A stretch of 64,000 nt of DNA, taken from contig NZ_BMIB01000002.1 of the NCBI RefSeq assembly GCF_014641615.1, forward strand, positions 930,001 to 994,000. Reading direction: 5' to 3'. Shown piece after piece: positions 33,891 to 42,549 of this stretch; positions within the stretch are counted from its first letter, which is position 1; each line of letters opens with the position of its first letter. The position numbers and the translations under genes are program-made. This stretch comes from Filimonas zeae (lineage in GTDB: Bacteria; Bacteroidota; Bacteroidia; Chitinophagales; Chitinophagaceae). The notes under the pieces are model-generated. The model saw only the letters and a list, made by a program, of their open reading frames with translations, was not told the DNA's origin and did no database searches.

Positions 33891-35840
33891 TTAGCGCAGC
33901 ACCACCCCACCCAGCGCAGGCAAATGCACCGTAATACGGTAGGTATCACTATCCTCATCCACTAATTCTGTTACTACATCCGGGTTGTATACATCCCCGG
34001 TGCCCCAGAATGCTTTATCGTTACTGTTAAATATCTCTTTCCAGGCTGCTTTGCCTTTTACATATACCTGCCAGTTCTGGCGCACCACCGGCGTCATATT
34101 CAGCAATACCAGTACATCTTCGGCTGCTGAACTGCCTTTGCGTTTAAATACCACTACCGATTCCTGGCGGTGGTTCAGATCTATCCATTCAAACCCTTCG
34201 GGCTTAAACTGTTTGCTGTATAAAGCCGGATTATTGCGGTAAAGCTTATTCAGTTGCTGCACACACTGCCTCATACCTTCATGCCCCGGATATTGCAGCA
34301 AATCCCATTGCAGTTCCGATTTGTAATCCCACTCTCTGGTAGCGCCAAACTCGTTGCCCATAAACAACAGCTTGCCGCCGGGGTGGGTAAACATGTAGGT
34401 ATACAACAAACGCAGGTTGGCAAACTTCTGCCAGTCATCGCCCGGCATTTTGTATAGCATCGGGCTTTTGCCATGCACCACTTCATCGTGGCTCAGAGGT
34501 AGCATAAAGTTTTCATTGAAGAAGTACATCATGCTGAAAGAAAGCTGATCCTGCTTAAACTGCCTGCCGTAAGGGTCTGTTTTAAAATAGTTGAGGGTGT
34601 CATGCATCCATCCCATCATCCACTTCATACCAAAGCCCAGCCCGTTCATAAACGTAGGTTTGCTTATACCCGGCCAGTCAGTAGCTTCTTCTGCTATAGT
34701 TTGTATATCCGGAAAATCGCGGTAAAGCGTTTCGTTTAAATCTTTAATAAAAGCAATGGCTTCAATGTTACCGTTGCCACCGTATACATTGGGCTCCCAC
34801 TGGCCTTCTGTACGGCTGTAATCCAGGCGCAGCATAGAGGATACCGCATCTACCCGCAAACCATCTATATGAAACTGCTCGCACCAGAAGCGGGCGCTGC
34901 TTATTAAAAAGCTTTTAACCTCTCCTCTGGCGTAGTTGAATATGTACGAGTTCCAGTCGGGGTGATAGCCTTTGCGCATATCTGCATACTCGTAGGTATG
35001 CGTACCATCAAACTTAAACAAACCGTGCGCATCGTAAGGAAAGTGTGAAGGCACCCAGTCCAGTATTACCCCAATGCCTGCCTGGTGCAGGGCATCTACC
35101 ATGGCCATAAAATCCTGCGGACCGCCAAAGCGGCTGGTAGGTGCAAAAAAGCCGGTACCCTGGTAGCCCCAGCTGCCATCAAAAGGGTGCTCCATTACCG
35201 GCATCAGCTCTACATGGGTAAAGCCCATTTCTTTTACATAAGGCACCAGCCTTTCTGTAATCTGTTCGTAGCTGTTATAGCGTTCCTCATCGTGTTTATC
35301 GGGGCGCATCCAGCTGGCCAGGTGTACTTCGTAAACTGACCATGGGGCATCCAAAGCATTGTGTTTGCCGCGGGTGTCCATCCATGCTGTATCCTTCCAG
35401 GTATAACCCAGTTCCCAGGCTATAGAAGCAGTTAACGGACGCTTTTCCCAGAAATGCGCAAACGGGTCGCCTTTATCAACCTGCACACCTTCAAAACCAT
35501 GTATATGGTATTTGTACGACTCTCCTGCCAGCACATGCGGTATAAATCCTTCCCATATGCCAGACTGGTCCAGCCGTACAAACAAAGGATGCTCTTCCTT
35601 ATTCCAGTCGTTAAAATTACCTATTACTGTAACCCGCGTGGCATTGGGCGCCCATACGGCAAAGTAGGCGCCCTTAATACCCAGTACCTCTATCTGCTTG
35701 TTTCCAAAAACCCGGTACAGGCTGTAATGGGTTCCGTTCTGAAAATTGCGTACATCATCGTCTGTGAATAAAGAATAATTCCAAACGGTTCGGGTACTGT
35801 CTACAAAATGACGTTCTTCATATCGTTGATTGGTTGCCAT
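33891..35840 (-). CDS. glgB: 1,4-alpha-glucan branching enzyme
   Basis: Glycogen branching enzyme of family GH13, 649 residues. An N-terminal CBM48 domain (FAVWAPNATRVTVIGNFNDW, about 60-80) precedes the catalytic barrel. GH13 regions are visible: GVILDWVPSHF (I), DGLRVDAVSSML with the nucleophile Asp (II), TIAEEATDWP with the acid Glu (III) and LSHDEVVHG with the transition-state Asp (IV). No other glycogen genes are adjacent, and it starts 23 bases after the ABC-F stop in the same direction. Confidence 0.96.
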   Translation of the reverse strand: MATNQRYEERHFVDSTRTVWNYSLFTDDDVRNFQNGTHYSLYRVFGNKQIEVLGIKGAYFAVWAPNATRVTVIGNFNDWNKEEHPLFVRLDQSGIWEGFIPHVLAGESYKYHIHGFEGVQVDKGDPFAHFWEKRPLTASIAWELGYTWKDTAWMDTRGKHNALDAPWSVYEVHLASWMRPDKHDEERYNSYEQITERLVPYVKEMGFTHVELMPVMEHPFDGSWGYQGTGFFAPTSRFGGPQDFMAMVDALHQAGIGVILDWVPSHFPYDAHGLFKFDGTHTYEYADMRKGYHPDWNSYIFNYARGEVKSFLISSARFWCEQFHIDGLRVDAVSSMLRLDYSRTEGQWEPNVYGGNGNIEAIAFIKDLNETLYRDFPDIQTIAEEATDWPGISKPTFMNGLGFGMKWMMGWMHDTLNYFKTDPYGRQFKQDQLSFSMMYFFNENFMLPLSHDEVVHGKSPMLYKMPGDDWQKFANLRLLYTYMFTHPGGKLLFMGNEFGATREWDYKSELQWDLLQYPGHEGMRQCVQQLNKLYRNNPALYSKQFKPEGFEWIDLNHRQESVVVFKRKGSSAAEDVLVLLNMTPVVRQNWQVYVKGKAAWKEIFNSNDKAFWGTGDVYNPDVVTELVDEDSDTYRITVHLPALGGVVLR

Positions 35841-35863
35841 GCGGGTTTCAAGTTATGCTATAA

Positions 35864-37759
35864 TTACTCAAATAATTCACTCAATTCCAGCCATCGCATT
35901 TCTTTCTCTTCCAGCAACTGGGTTATTTCAGTAGCGCGTGTGCTGAGTTTGCTTATTTGTTCAAAAGCAAGGCCAGCTTCACTCATTTGCTCTCCTATTT
36001 TTTCTCTTTCTGTTTCCAGCTTTGCCATATCCTTCTGTAAATCTTCAAACTCCTTCTTTTCTTTAAAAGAGGGCTTTCTTTTGGCAACAGCTTCAACAGG
36101 TGCAGCTACCGCAGCAGTACTTGCTTTAGCCGCTGGCACAGGTGCCGGTGCAGACTGCTTTTTCTCCTCTTCTTTCTGCCACAAACGGTACTGGGTATAG
36201 TTACCCGGAAAGTCACTCACTACACCATCGCCATCAAATACAAACAGGTGGTCTACCAGGCGGTCCATAAAATAACGGTCGTGGCTCACAATCAGCACAC
36301 AGCCCTGGTAGTCGCTCAAAAAGTTTTCCAGCACCGCCAGCGTAGGCAGGTCCAGATCATTCGTAGGCTCATCCAGTATCAGAAAGTTAGGATTGGTAAA
36401 CAGAATGGTCAGCAATTGCAGACGCTTTTTTTCCCCACCACTTAACGATGCCAGATAGGTGTATTGCTTTTCGGGGGGAAAAAGAAACAGTTCCAGAAAC
36501 TGAGCTGCACTCAGTGATCCACCTTTTGCCAGCGGAAAGCTTTCTGCAAAGGTTTTTACATATTCAATTACACGCAGGTTATCTTTTATTGCCAGCCCCT
36601 GCTGCGAAAAGTTACCAAACACTACCGTATCGCCCACATTCACCTTACCACTATCGGCTGCTTCCAGGCCTTGTAATATATTCAGGAAGGTAGATTTACC
36701 AACACCGTTTTTACCAATCACCCCTACCCTTTCGCCTTTGCTGAAAGTGTAATCAAATCCGGTAAGTATCTTCTTATCGCCATAGCTCTTATATACCTTC
36801 TTGGCTTCAATAATCTTACCGCCCAGTCTGCTCATTTTCACCTGCAGTTGCAGCTGCGCATCTTCTATTTTGGTTTTGGCTCTGGCCTCTACCTCATAAA
36901 AGTTATCCTGCCGGCTTTTGCTTTTGGTAGTACGGGCTTTGGGCTGCTTACGCATCCACTCCAGCTCTTTGCGGTAAGTGTTCTTTGCTTTTTCTATGCT
37001 GGCATTCTCACTTTCCAGGCGGGCGGCTTTCTTCTCCATGTAGTTTTCGTAATCGCCCTTGTAGGTGTACATATTCTCGCGCTCCAGCTCCCATATCTCA
37101 TCACACACCGCATCCAAAAAATAACGGTCGTGCGTTACCAGTAACAATGTTACATTCTCACCGTTCAGGTAATGCTCCAGCCACTCAATCATTTCCACAT
37201 CCAGGTGGTTGGTAGGTTCATCCATCAGCAACAAGGTGTGCTTATGGTCAAAACCAATATCAATCAGCGTTTTGGCCAGCGCCACTCTTTTACGCTGCCC
37301 TCCGCTCAGGTCGCCCACCTTACTTTGCAGGTAGGTAATATTCAGTTTGGCTAATATCTGCTGCACTTTGGCTTCAAAATCCCAGGCGCCAAATTCATCC
37401 ATTTTCTCAAACACACGGCCCAGCGCATCCGCATCACCACTTTCAGTAGCCGCTTCATACTCCCGTATTACATTCATTACCGGGTTGCCGGCGTCAAATA
37501 TATTCTCCAGTACGTTTTTATCTTCCTTAAACCCCGGCTCCTGCTCAAACAGGGCCACGGTTACATCTTTATTAATCCACAACTTACCGGTATCGGGGGT
37601 TTCTTTGCCGGTAAGAATGCGTAGCAGGGTACTTTTACCCACCCCATTCCGGGCTATCAAACCAATCTTATCTCCTTCGTTAATATGGAAAGTAATATTC
37701 CTGAACAACGGTGTTACACCAAAACTCTTGGTTAATCCTTCAGCTGAAACATAATGCAT
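35864..37759 (-). CDS. ABC-F family ATPase, Uup-like
   Basis: Cytosolic ribosome-associated ABC-F protein with two ATPase domains and no membrane part. With the ATG at 37759 it has 631 residues starting MHYVSAEGLTKSFGVTPLF. Walker A sites are GRNGVGKST-like (ARNGVGKSTLL and GKNGVGKSTFL); signatures are LSGGQRKRVALAKTL and LSGGEKKRLQLL; both Walker B read LLMDEPTNHLD and LILDEPTNDLD. The C-terminal Lys/Glu-rich region (about 555-631) is a coiled coil preceded by an Ala/Pro linker, as in Uup. Eight extra residues up to 37783 are unlikely. Specific role (translation or Holliday junction processing) is not settled. Confidence 0.94.
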   Translation of the reverse strand: MHYVSAEGLTKSFGVTPLFRNITFHINEGDKIGLIARNGVGKSTLLRILTGKETPDTGKLWINKDVTVALFEQEPGFKEDKNVLENIFDAGNPVMNVIREYEAATESGDADALGRVFEKMDEFGAWDFEAKVQQILAKLNITYLQSKVGDLSGGQRKRVALAKTLIDIGFDHKHTLLLMDEPTNHLDVEMIEWLEHYLNGENVTLLLVTHDRYFLDAVCDEIWELERENMYTYKGDYENYMEKKAARLESENASIEKAKNTYRKELEWMRKQPKARTTKSKSRQDNFYEVEARAKTKIEDAQLQLQVKMSRLGGKIIEAKKVYKSYGDKKILTGFDYTFSKGERVGVIGKNGVGKSTFLNILQGLEAADSGKVNVGDTVVFGNFSQQGLAIKDNLRVIEYVKTFAESFPLAKGGSLSAAQFLELFLFPPEKQYTYLASLSGGEKKRLQLLTILFTNPNFLILDEPTNDLDLPTLAVLENFLSDYQGCVLIVSHDRYFMDRLVDHLFVFDGDGVVSDFPGNYTQYRLWQKEEEKKQSAPAPVPAAKASTAAVAAPVEAVAKRKPSFKEKKEFEDLQKDMAKLETEREKIGEQMSEAGLAFEQISKLSTRATEITQLLEEKEMRWLELSELFE

Positions 37760-37850
37760 GGCGCAAAAATAGGCTTTCTGCAATAGCCCGGCGTGCCGTT
37801 AACGAAAACAAAAAACTGCGGGTATTGATGGTTGGTATTCCAGCGCTGCT

Positions 37851-37858
37851 TAGCTTTG
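37851..37858 (+). promoter_or_regulatory. Bacteroidota -7 element of the Rrf2 gene
   Basis: TAGCTTTG is an exact TAnnTTTG match 24 bases before the ATG; TTG at 37832-37834 could be the -33 box. The Rrf2 dyad begins three bases later, over the predicted transcription start. Confidence 0.65.
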
Positions 37859-37860
37859 TA

Positions 37861-37881
37861 CTGTAATATTTTTAATTACAG
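37861..37881. promoter_or_regulatory. Candidate Rrf2 operator, site 1
   Basis: CTGTAAT-N7-ATTACAG, a perfect 7-7-7 dyad between the -7 element and the start codon of the Rrf2 gene. A second site with the same plan precedes the partner gene at 38315-38335, so autorepression plus control of the partner is likely. Confidence 0.75.
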
Positions 37882-37882
37882 A

Positions 37883-38293
37883 ATGAACAACGGGCGTTTC
37901 TCTATATCAGTACACATTTTAACGTTGCTTGCAACCTCGCAGGGCGAATTACTTTCGTCTGAATGGATTGCAGGCAGCATTAACATCAACCCCGTTCTGG
38001 TAAGAAAGGAACTGAGTAACCTGCGTGAGCATGGGCTGGTTATCAGCAAAGAGGGTAAAAACGGCGGCGCCCAGCTGGCAAAGCCTGCCCGGGATATTCT
38101 TTTGTCTGAAGTATACGAGGCTGTTAAACAAAGTCCGGTATTGGGCGTTGCTAAAAACACACCTAACCCCGATTGCCTGGTGGGCAGGCAGATAAACCAG
38201 CATCTGGATGATTTGTATGAAGAGGTAGACAGGGCGCTGCTGGCTAAACTGGGGCAAACTACGCTGGAGGCATTTTGTAAAAAGTTCGTGTAA
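37883..38293 (+). CDS. Rrf2-family transcriptional regulator (YwnA-like)
   Basis: Winged-helix regulator of 136 residues starting MNNGRFSISVHILTLLATSQ. The DNA-binding helix is around IAGSINI-NPVLVRKELSNL (about 30-50), followed by the wing GKNGGAQLAKPARDILLSE. It has one cysteine (NPDCLVGRQ, near residue 95) instead of the three-Cys cluster of iron-sulfur members such as IscR, so it fits the YwnA/HypR redox-sensing group. Extra residues from 37832 would overlap the promoter. Its neighbour is a YwnB-like reductase, the same pairing as ywnA-ywnB in Bacillus. Confidence 0.93.
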   Translation: MNNGRFSISVHILTLLATSQGELLSSEWIAGSININPVLVRKELSNLREHGLVISKEGKNGGAQLAKPARDILLSEVYEAVKQSPVLGVAKNTPNPDCLVGRQINQHLDDLYEEVDRALLAKLGQTTLEAFCKKFV

Positions 38294-38314
38294 CGGCTTT
38301 TTTTTAGCCCAAAA

Positions 38315-38335
38315 CTGTAACAAAATACATTACAA
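38315..38335. promoter_or_regulatory. Candidate Rrf2 operator, site 2
   Basis: CTGTAAC-N7-ATTACAA, the same 7-7-7 plan as site 1 with one changed base in each arm, located 18 bases before the ATG of the reductase-like gene. Confidence 0.72.
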
Positions 38336-38352
38336 TAAATAAAATCAACGTT

Positions 38353-39003
38353 ATGAAAATTGCATTGATCGGCGCTACAGGTTTTGTAGGCACCCATTTA
38401 CTGGAAGAAGCCCTGCAACGCGGGCACGAGGTAACTGTTATTGTTCGTGATCCTTCTAAAATTGGCAACCCCAGTGAAAAACTGACGGTAGTTAAAGGCG
38501 ATATTAAGCATGTAGCAGAACTGGCAGCACAGCTGAAAGGTAATGATGTAGTGGTAAGCGCCTTTAATCCTGGTTGGACCAACCCCAATATTTACGACGA
38601 TTTCATCGCCGGCTCTAAAGACATTCAGGCTGCTGTGGAGCAATCCGGTGTAAAACGCCTTATCACCATCGGTGGTGCAGGTAGCCTGTATATTGATGGC
38701 AAACAACTGGTAGACTCCCCCGATTTTCCTGCAGAATACAAAGCTGGTGCTACCGCAGCACGGGACTATCTGAATATGCTGAAGGAAACTACAGTGCTGG
38801 ACTGGACTTTCTTCAGCCCTGCTATTGAAATGCATCCGGGCATTACCACTGGTCGCACCGGTAAATTCCGTTTAGGTACAGAAAACCCGGTATTTAACGA
38901 GAGTGGCCGCAGCATATTATCTGTTCAGGATCTGGCTGTGGTAATTATAGACGAGGCAGAAAACGCTCAATTCCTCAAAAAGCGCTTCACCGCTGCTTAT
39001 TAA
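38353..39003 (+). CDS. NAD(P)-binding protein, YwnB-like atypical SDR
   Basis: Cytosolic Rossmann-fold protein of 216 residues. The dinucleotide motif is GATGFVGTHL at 7-16, then VIVRDPSKI (an Arg after strand 2 favouring NADP). The GGAGSLYIDGKQLVDSP segment and the final AVVIIDEAENAQF are typical of the YwnB/NmrA-like group, which lacks the classical Tyr-Lys pair. Probably a redox-stress flavin or quinone-type reductase, but the substrate is unknown. It is under the predicted Rrf2 site 2, and followed by a hairpin. Confidence 0.9.
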   Translation: MKIALIGATGFVGTHLLEEALQRGHEVTVIVRDPSKIGNPSEKLTVVKGDIKHVAELAAQLKGNDVVVSAFNPGWTNPNIYDDFIAGSKDIQAAVEQSGVKRLITIGGAGSLYIDGKQLVDSPDFPAEYKAGATAARDYLNMLKETTVLDWTFFSPAIEMHPGITTGRTGKFRLGTENPVFNESGRSILSVQDLAVVIIDEAENAQFLKKRFTAAY

Positions 39004-39013
39004 GTGAAAGGAA

Positions 39014-39039
39014 GGGCTACCTTCGCCGGCAGGTAGCCC
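39014..39039 (+). terminator. Hairpin terminator after the YwnB-like gene
   Basis: GGGCTACCT / AGGTAGCCC perfect 9-base stem with an 8-base loop; only a short CTATTT tail follows, ending six bases before the next ATG. It may attenuate rather than fully stop transcription. Confidence 0.7.
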
Positions 39040-39045
39040 CTATTT

Positions 39046-40539
39046 ATGAAGAAATTTGACATCGACTCTTTTTTTGCCGCTGTATGCGGCTTTTTTATCG
39101 TTTACCTGTTTACACACCACAGCAGCATTGGGGTATCACCCGATTCGGTAGTTTACACCAGCGCAGCCCGCAACCTGTATTACCATGGTAAACTGGAAGC
39201 ATACAATCACATGCCGTTGGTTGATTTTCCGGTACTGTACCCCTTGTTTCTCTCGCTTTCGCTGTTTATTGCCCGGCTGGACCCTGTGGTTACCGGCGGC
39301 ATTATCAACGGCCTCCTCTTCGCGTCGGTTATTTACATGTGTGGCCATATTATGAAGCAGATTATGCGCCCGCGCCTGGTTAAATGGGCCTTGCTGCTGG
39401 GGTTAATGCTCAGCCCGGCGTTGCTGGATATTTATACCATGCTATGGTCCGAAACCTTATTTATTGCACTGTCTGTAGTGTTTATCCTGGTTACGGGGTG
39501 GTATTTTAAACAACCCTCTATAGCCCGTGTAATGGTTGTGGCCATATGCGCCGGTTTAGCATGCCTTACCCGTTATGCGGGGGTTACATTTATTTTCACT
39601 GGTTGCTTTCTTATTTTTTTCCATCTGCCGCTACGCAGCAAAAAAAGAATTACCCACTGTATTGTATTTGGGTTAACAAGCAGCGCCTTTTTTATCGGCA
39701 ACCTTATACGCAATGCCATCATCACCGGCACTTTTACCGGTAACCGTGAAAAAAGCACCACCAGCTTTTTCACTAACCTGTACTATTACGGCAAGGTATT
39801 GTACTACTGGCTGCCTTTTATGAAAAACAGTGAGGTACTGGTTTCTGTGTTTGCCATTGTTTTTCTGGTAACTGCCATCGCTATTATTATCTGGCGCATA
39901 CGTACCAATTACAACCACGAAAGCTATCAGAACATTGCCATGGTCTTTGGCATCGTTTATATTCTGTTTATTGTTATTACCGCCAGTATTTCCCGGTACG
40001 AAACCATTAACAACCGACTTCTGATACCAGCTTATGCACCTTTATTGCTGGTAACTGTGTACGCCTTTGGCCGCCTGAGCTTTAAGCTAATGTTTTTCAG
40101 AAAAACATTGACTATTGTAATGCTCTCTGCCGCTTTTCTGTTGTTTATAGCCAGCCAGGCACTAGAAAGCTATGGTATGTACAGGGAATACAATACCTGG
40201 GGCATACCCGGTTATACCGATGATGGATGGCGCAATTCTCCCATTACCCAATACCTGAAACAACATCCACAGGTATTGAATAAGCCGGCGGCTATTTATT
40301 CTAATGCGCACGAGGCAGCATACTTTACGGCCAATGTGGCCGCAGAATCGCTGCCACATACGGTAGATAAAGAAGATGTGGAAACCTTTCTTACCGCTGA
40401 TGGCCATTACCTGTTATGGTATGGGCATATTGACGATCCCGATCTGGTAAACACCAGCTTTATCCGGCAGCATAAAAATCTTACCGAAGTATATTCCACC
40501 AGCGACGGAGCTATTTACTGGTGTACTAATAAAAAATAG
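39046..40539 (+). CDS. Polytopic membrane protein, GT-C glycosyltransferase-like
   Basis: 497 residues with about ten hydrophobic helices. The first extracytoplasmic loop carries SPDSVVYTSAARNLYYHGKL (about 31-50), an aspartate near the N terminus in the position used as catalytic acid by lipid-linked sugar GT-C enzymes (PMT/ArnT/GT39 type), and the C terminus is a soluble periplasmic domain (YLKQHPQVLNKPAAIYSN). Function is otherwise unknown; lipid-linked sugar transfer to a surface molecule is the likeliest role. Between the YwnB-like gene and ispH, same strand. Confidence 0.75.
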   Translation: MKKFDIDSFFAAVCGFFIVYLFTHHSSIGVSPDSVVYTSAARNLYYHGKLEAYNHMPLVDFPVLYPLFLSLSLFIARLDPVVTGGIINGLLFASVIYMCGHIMKQIMRPRLVKWALLLGLMLSPALLDIYTMLWSETLFIALSVVFILVTGWYFKQPSIARVMVVAICAGLACLTRYAGVTFIFTGCFLIFFHLPLRSKKRITHCIVFGLTSSAFFIGNLIRNAIITGTFTGNREKSTTSFFTNLYYYGKVLYYWLPFMKNSEVLVSVFAIVFLVTAIAIIIWRIRTNYNHESYQNIAMVFGIVYILFIVITASISRYETINNRLLIPAYAPLLLVTVYAFGRLSFKLMFFRKTLTIVMLSAAFLLFIASQALESYGMYREYNTWGIPGYTDDGWRNSPITQYLKQHPQVLNKPAAIYSNAHEAAYFTANVAAESLPHTVDKEDVETFLTADGHYLLWYGHIDDPDLVNTSFIRQHKNLTEVYSTSDGAIYWCTNKK

Positions 40540-40546
40540 GTTTCTT

Positions 40547-40554
40547 TACCTTTG
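40547..40554 (+). promoter_or_regulatory. -7 element directly upstream of the ispH start codon
   Basis: TACCTTTG matches TAnnTTTG exactly and ends four bases before the ATG. Transcription would begin at or next to the A of the start codon, giving a leaderless or nearly leaderless mRNA. The -33 box is not clear. Confidence 0.5.
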
Positions 40555-40558
40555 TACC

Positions 40559-41785
40559 ATGAAGCAATTCAACGTTCCCAATATATACCGTAGCAATCTT
40601 ATCAGTGCTGTTAAACAAAACCGCAGGCAAAAGGATAAGATGAAGAAAGACTTTACGCCTACGCTACTCGATTTTGGTCCCGTTCAGTTTTACCTGGCCC
40701 GCCATTTCGGCTTTTGTTACGGGGTAGAGAATGCTATTGATATTGCTTTTAAAACCATTGACGAAAATCAGGGCAAACGTATTTACCTGCTGAGTGAAAT
40801 GATTCACAACCCACAGGTAAATGCCGATCTGCAGGCCAAAGGCGTACAGTTTTTACAGGATACTTACGGCAAACAGCTTATCCCCTTTTCAGATATTACC
40901 AGCGATGATATTGTTATTATTCCTGCTTTTGGCACCACGTTACAAATTGAAGCATTGCTGGAAGAAAAAGGAATACCTGCCACTAAATACGATACTACCT
41001 GCCCTTTTGTAGAAAAGGTATGGAACCGCAGTGAACAGATTGCGCAGAAAGGTTACAGTATTATAGTACATGGCAAACCCAAACACGAAGAAACCAGAGC
41101 TACCTTCTCCCATGCCTCTTACCATACACCAACATTGGTGGTAAACGATATGGCAGAAACCATAGAGCTGGCACGTTATATTACCGGTGAAAAGCCCGTA
41201 GAACAGTTTTATACAGAGTTTGCAGGCCGGTACAATGAAGGGTTTGATGTTACCAAACACCTGCAGAAAATAGGCGTGGTTAACCAAACCACCCAACTGG
41301 CAACCGATACACAGGCCATAGCCGATTATCTGAAACAGGTAATGAAAGATCATTTTCAGCTAACAGATACCACCATTGGCGAACGTTTTGCAGATACACG
41401 TGATACCTTATGTTATGCCACCAATGATAATCAGACTGCTGTAGCAGGCCTGCTTTCCACCGATGCGGATATTGCTGTGGTAGTAGGTGGTTATAACTCA
41501 TCTAACACTTCTCACCTGGTAGAACTGTGCGAGCATAAGCTACCTACCTACTTTATTGATAGCCCCGACAGAATTATCAGCCGCCACGAAATTATTCAGT
41601 GTAACTGGCGTACAAAAGAACAAACCCTGGTGAATAATTTTTTACCGGAGCATACACCGGCCCGTATTCTGGTAACCAGTGGTGCCAGCTGCCCCGATGC
41701 ACTGGTGGAGCAGGTAATACGTAAACTGGCGGGCTTTTACAGTACCACCCAAACAGTAGAAAGCCTTACTGCATCATTTGCGTAA
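40559..41785 (+). CDS. ispH: 4-hydroxy-3-methylbut-2-enyl diphosphate reductase
   Basis: Last enzyme of the MEP isoprenoid pathway, producing IPP and DMAPP with a [4Fe-4S] cluster. 408 residues; the Bacteroidota form is longer than the E. coli enzyme. Cluster cysteines are C53 (GFCYGVENA), the Cys in DTTCPFVEKV and the one in TSGASCPDALV. The N-terminal extension MKQFNVPNIYRSNLISAVKQ matches what I recall in related bacteria, favouring the first ATG over one at 40637. The gene is preceded almost directly by a promoter element. Convergent with cmk. Confidence 0.95.
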   Translation: MKQFNVPNIYRSNLISAVKQNRRQKDKMKKDFTPTLLDFGPVQFYLARHFGFCYGVENAIDIAFKTIDENQGKRIYLLSEMIHNPQVNADLQAKGVQFLQDTYGKQLIPFSDITSDDIVIIPAFGTTLQIEALLEEKGIPATKYDTTCPFVEKVWNRSEQIAQKGYSIIVHGKPKHEETRATFSHASYHTPTLVVNDMAETIELARYITGEKPVEQFYTEFAGRYNEGFDVTKHLQKIGVVNQTTQLATDTQAIADYLKQVMKDHFQLTDTTIGERFADTRDTLCYATNDNQTAVAGLLSTDADIAVVVGGYNSSNTSHLVELCEHKLPTYFIDSPDRIISRHEIIQCNWRTKEQTLVNNFLPEHTPARILVTSGASCPDALVEQVIRKLAGFYSTTQTVESLTASFA

Positions 41786-41797
41786 GGCTTCGGCTTT

Positions 41798-42481
41798 TTA
41801 ACAGCAGGCTATTTTAAGTTGTGCCCATTCCAGCGCCAGATCTAACTGCTCATCGCGGGTAAGGTTGCTGTTGTCCAGCACCACGGCATCCTCCGCCTGG
41901 CGCAGCGGGCTTATTTCACGGTTGCTGTCTATGTAATCCCGCATCTCCAGATTATTGCGCACCTCTTCAATGGTAATAGAAGGGTTTTTATCGTACATCT
42001 CTTTAAAGCGGCGTTCAACCCTTACAGCAGGGTCGGCGGTAACAAATATCTTCAGTTCCGCATTCGGAAACACCGTGGTACCTATATCGCGGCCATCCAT
42101 TATCAGGCCCTTTTTCTTACCCATCTTCTGCTGCTGCGCCACCGCAAACTCGCGCACTTCTTTAATAGCAGCCACTTCGCTTACGTGTTCGCTTACCAGC
42201 ATATCGCGTATCAGCACTTCCACATCCTCATCATTCAGTATCATATCGCTTTTGCCACTGCGTTCGTTATACTGAAACTCCAGGTTTATCTCTTTCAGTG
42301 CTGCTACAACTTCTTCTGCTTTTTCCCAGTTAATATGGTTGCGCAAAAAATACAGCGTAATAGCGCGATACATGGCTCCGCTGTCTACAAACACGTAGTT
42401 CAGCTCATTAGCCATTTGCTTTGCCAGCGTACTCTTGCCACAGGAAGAGTAACCATCTATAGTAATGATTATCTTTTTCAT
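41798..42481 (-). CDS. cmk: Cytidylate kinase
   Basis: Phosphorylates CMP and dCMP with ATP. 227 residues, the standard length. The P-loop is GYSSCGKST at 9-17, followed by DSGAMYRAIT, and the GRDIGTTVFPNAELKIF segment and the RAEDAVVLDNSNLT C-terminal motif are diagnostic. It lies 12 bases beyond the ispH stop, convergent, and 68 bases downstream of the LolA-like gene. Confidence 0.97.
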   Translation of the reverse strand: MKKIIITIDGYSSCGKSTLAKQMANELNYVFVDSGAMYRAITLYFLRNHINWEKAEEVVAALKEINLEFQYNERSGKSDMILNDEDVEVLIRDMLVSEHVSEVAAIKEVREFAVAQQQKMGKKKGLIMDGRDIGTTVFPNAELKIFVTADPAVRVERRFKEMYDKNPSITIEEVRNNLEMRDYIDSNREISPLRQAEDAVVLDNSNLTRDEQLDLALEWAQLKIACC

Positions 42482-42498
42482 GCCGCTGTAAAATTAAC

Positions 42499-42528
42499 AA
42501 AAAAGGCCACCTTGCGGCGACCTTTTTA
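42499..42528 (-). terminator. Intrinsic terminator after the LolA-like gene
   Basis: On the minus strand AAAGG-T-CGCC / GG-T-GGCCTTT stem around GCAA, followed by a T-run. The upstream A-run also allows some plus-strand activity. Confidence 0.72.
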
Positions 42529-42549
42529 TAAGTATCTGAATGCTTGTTG

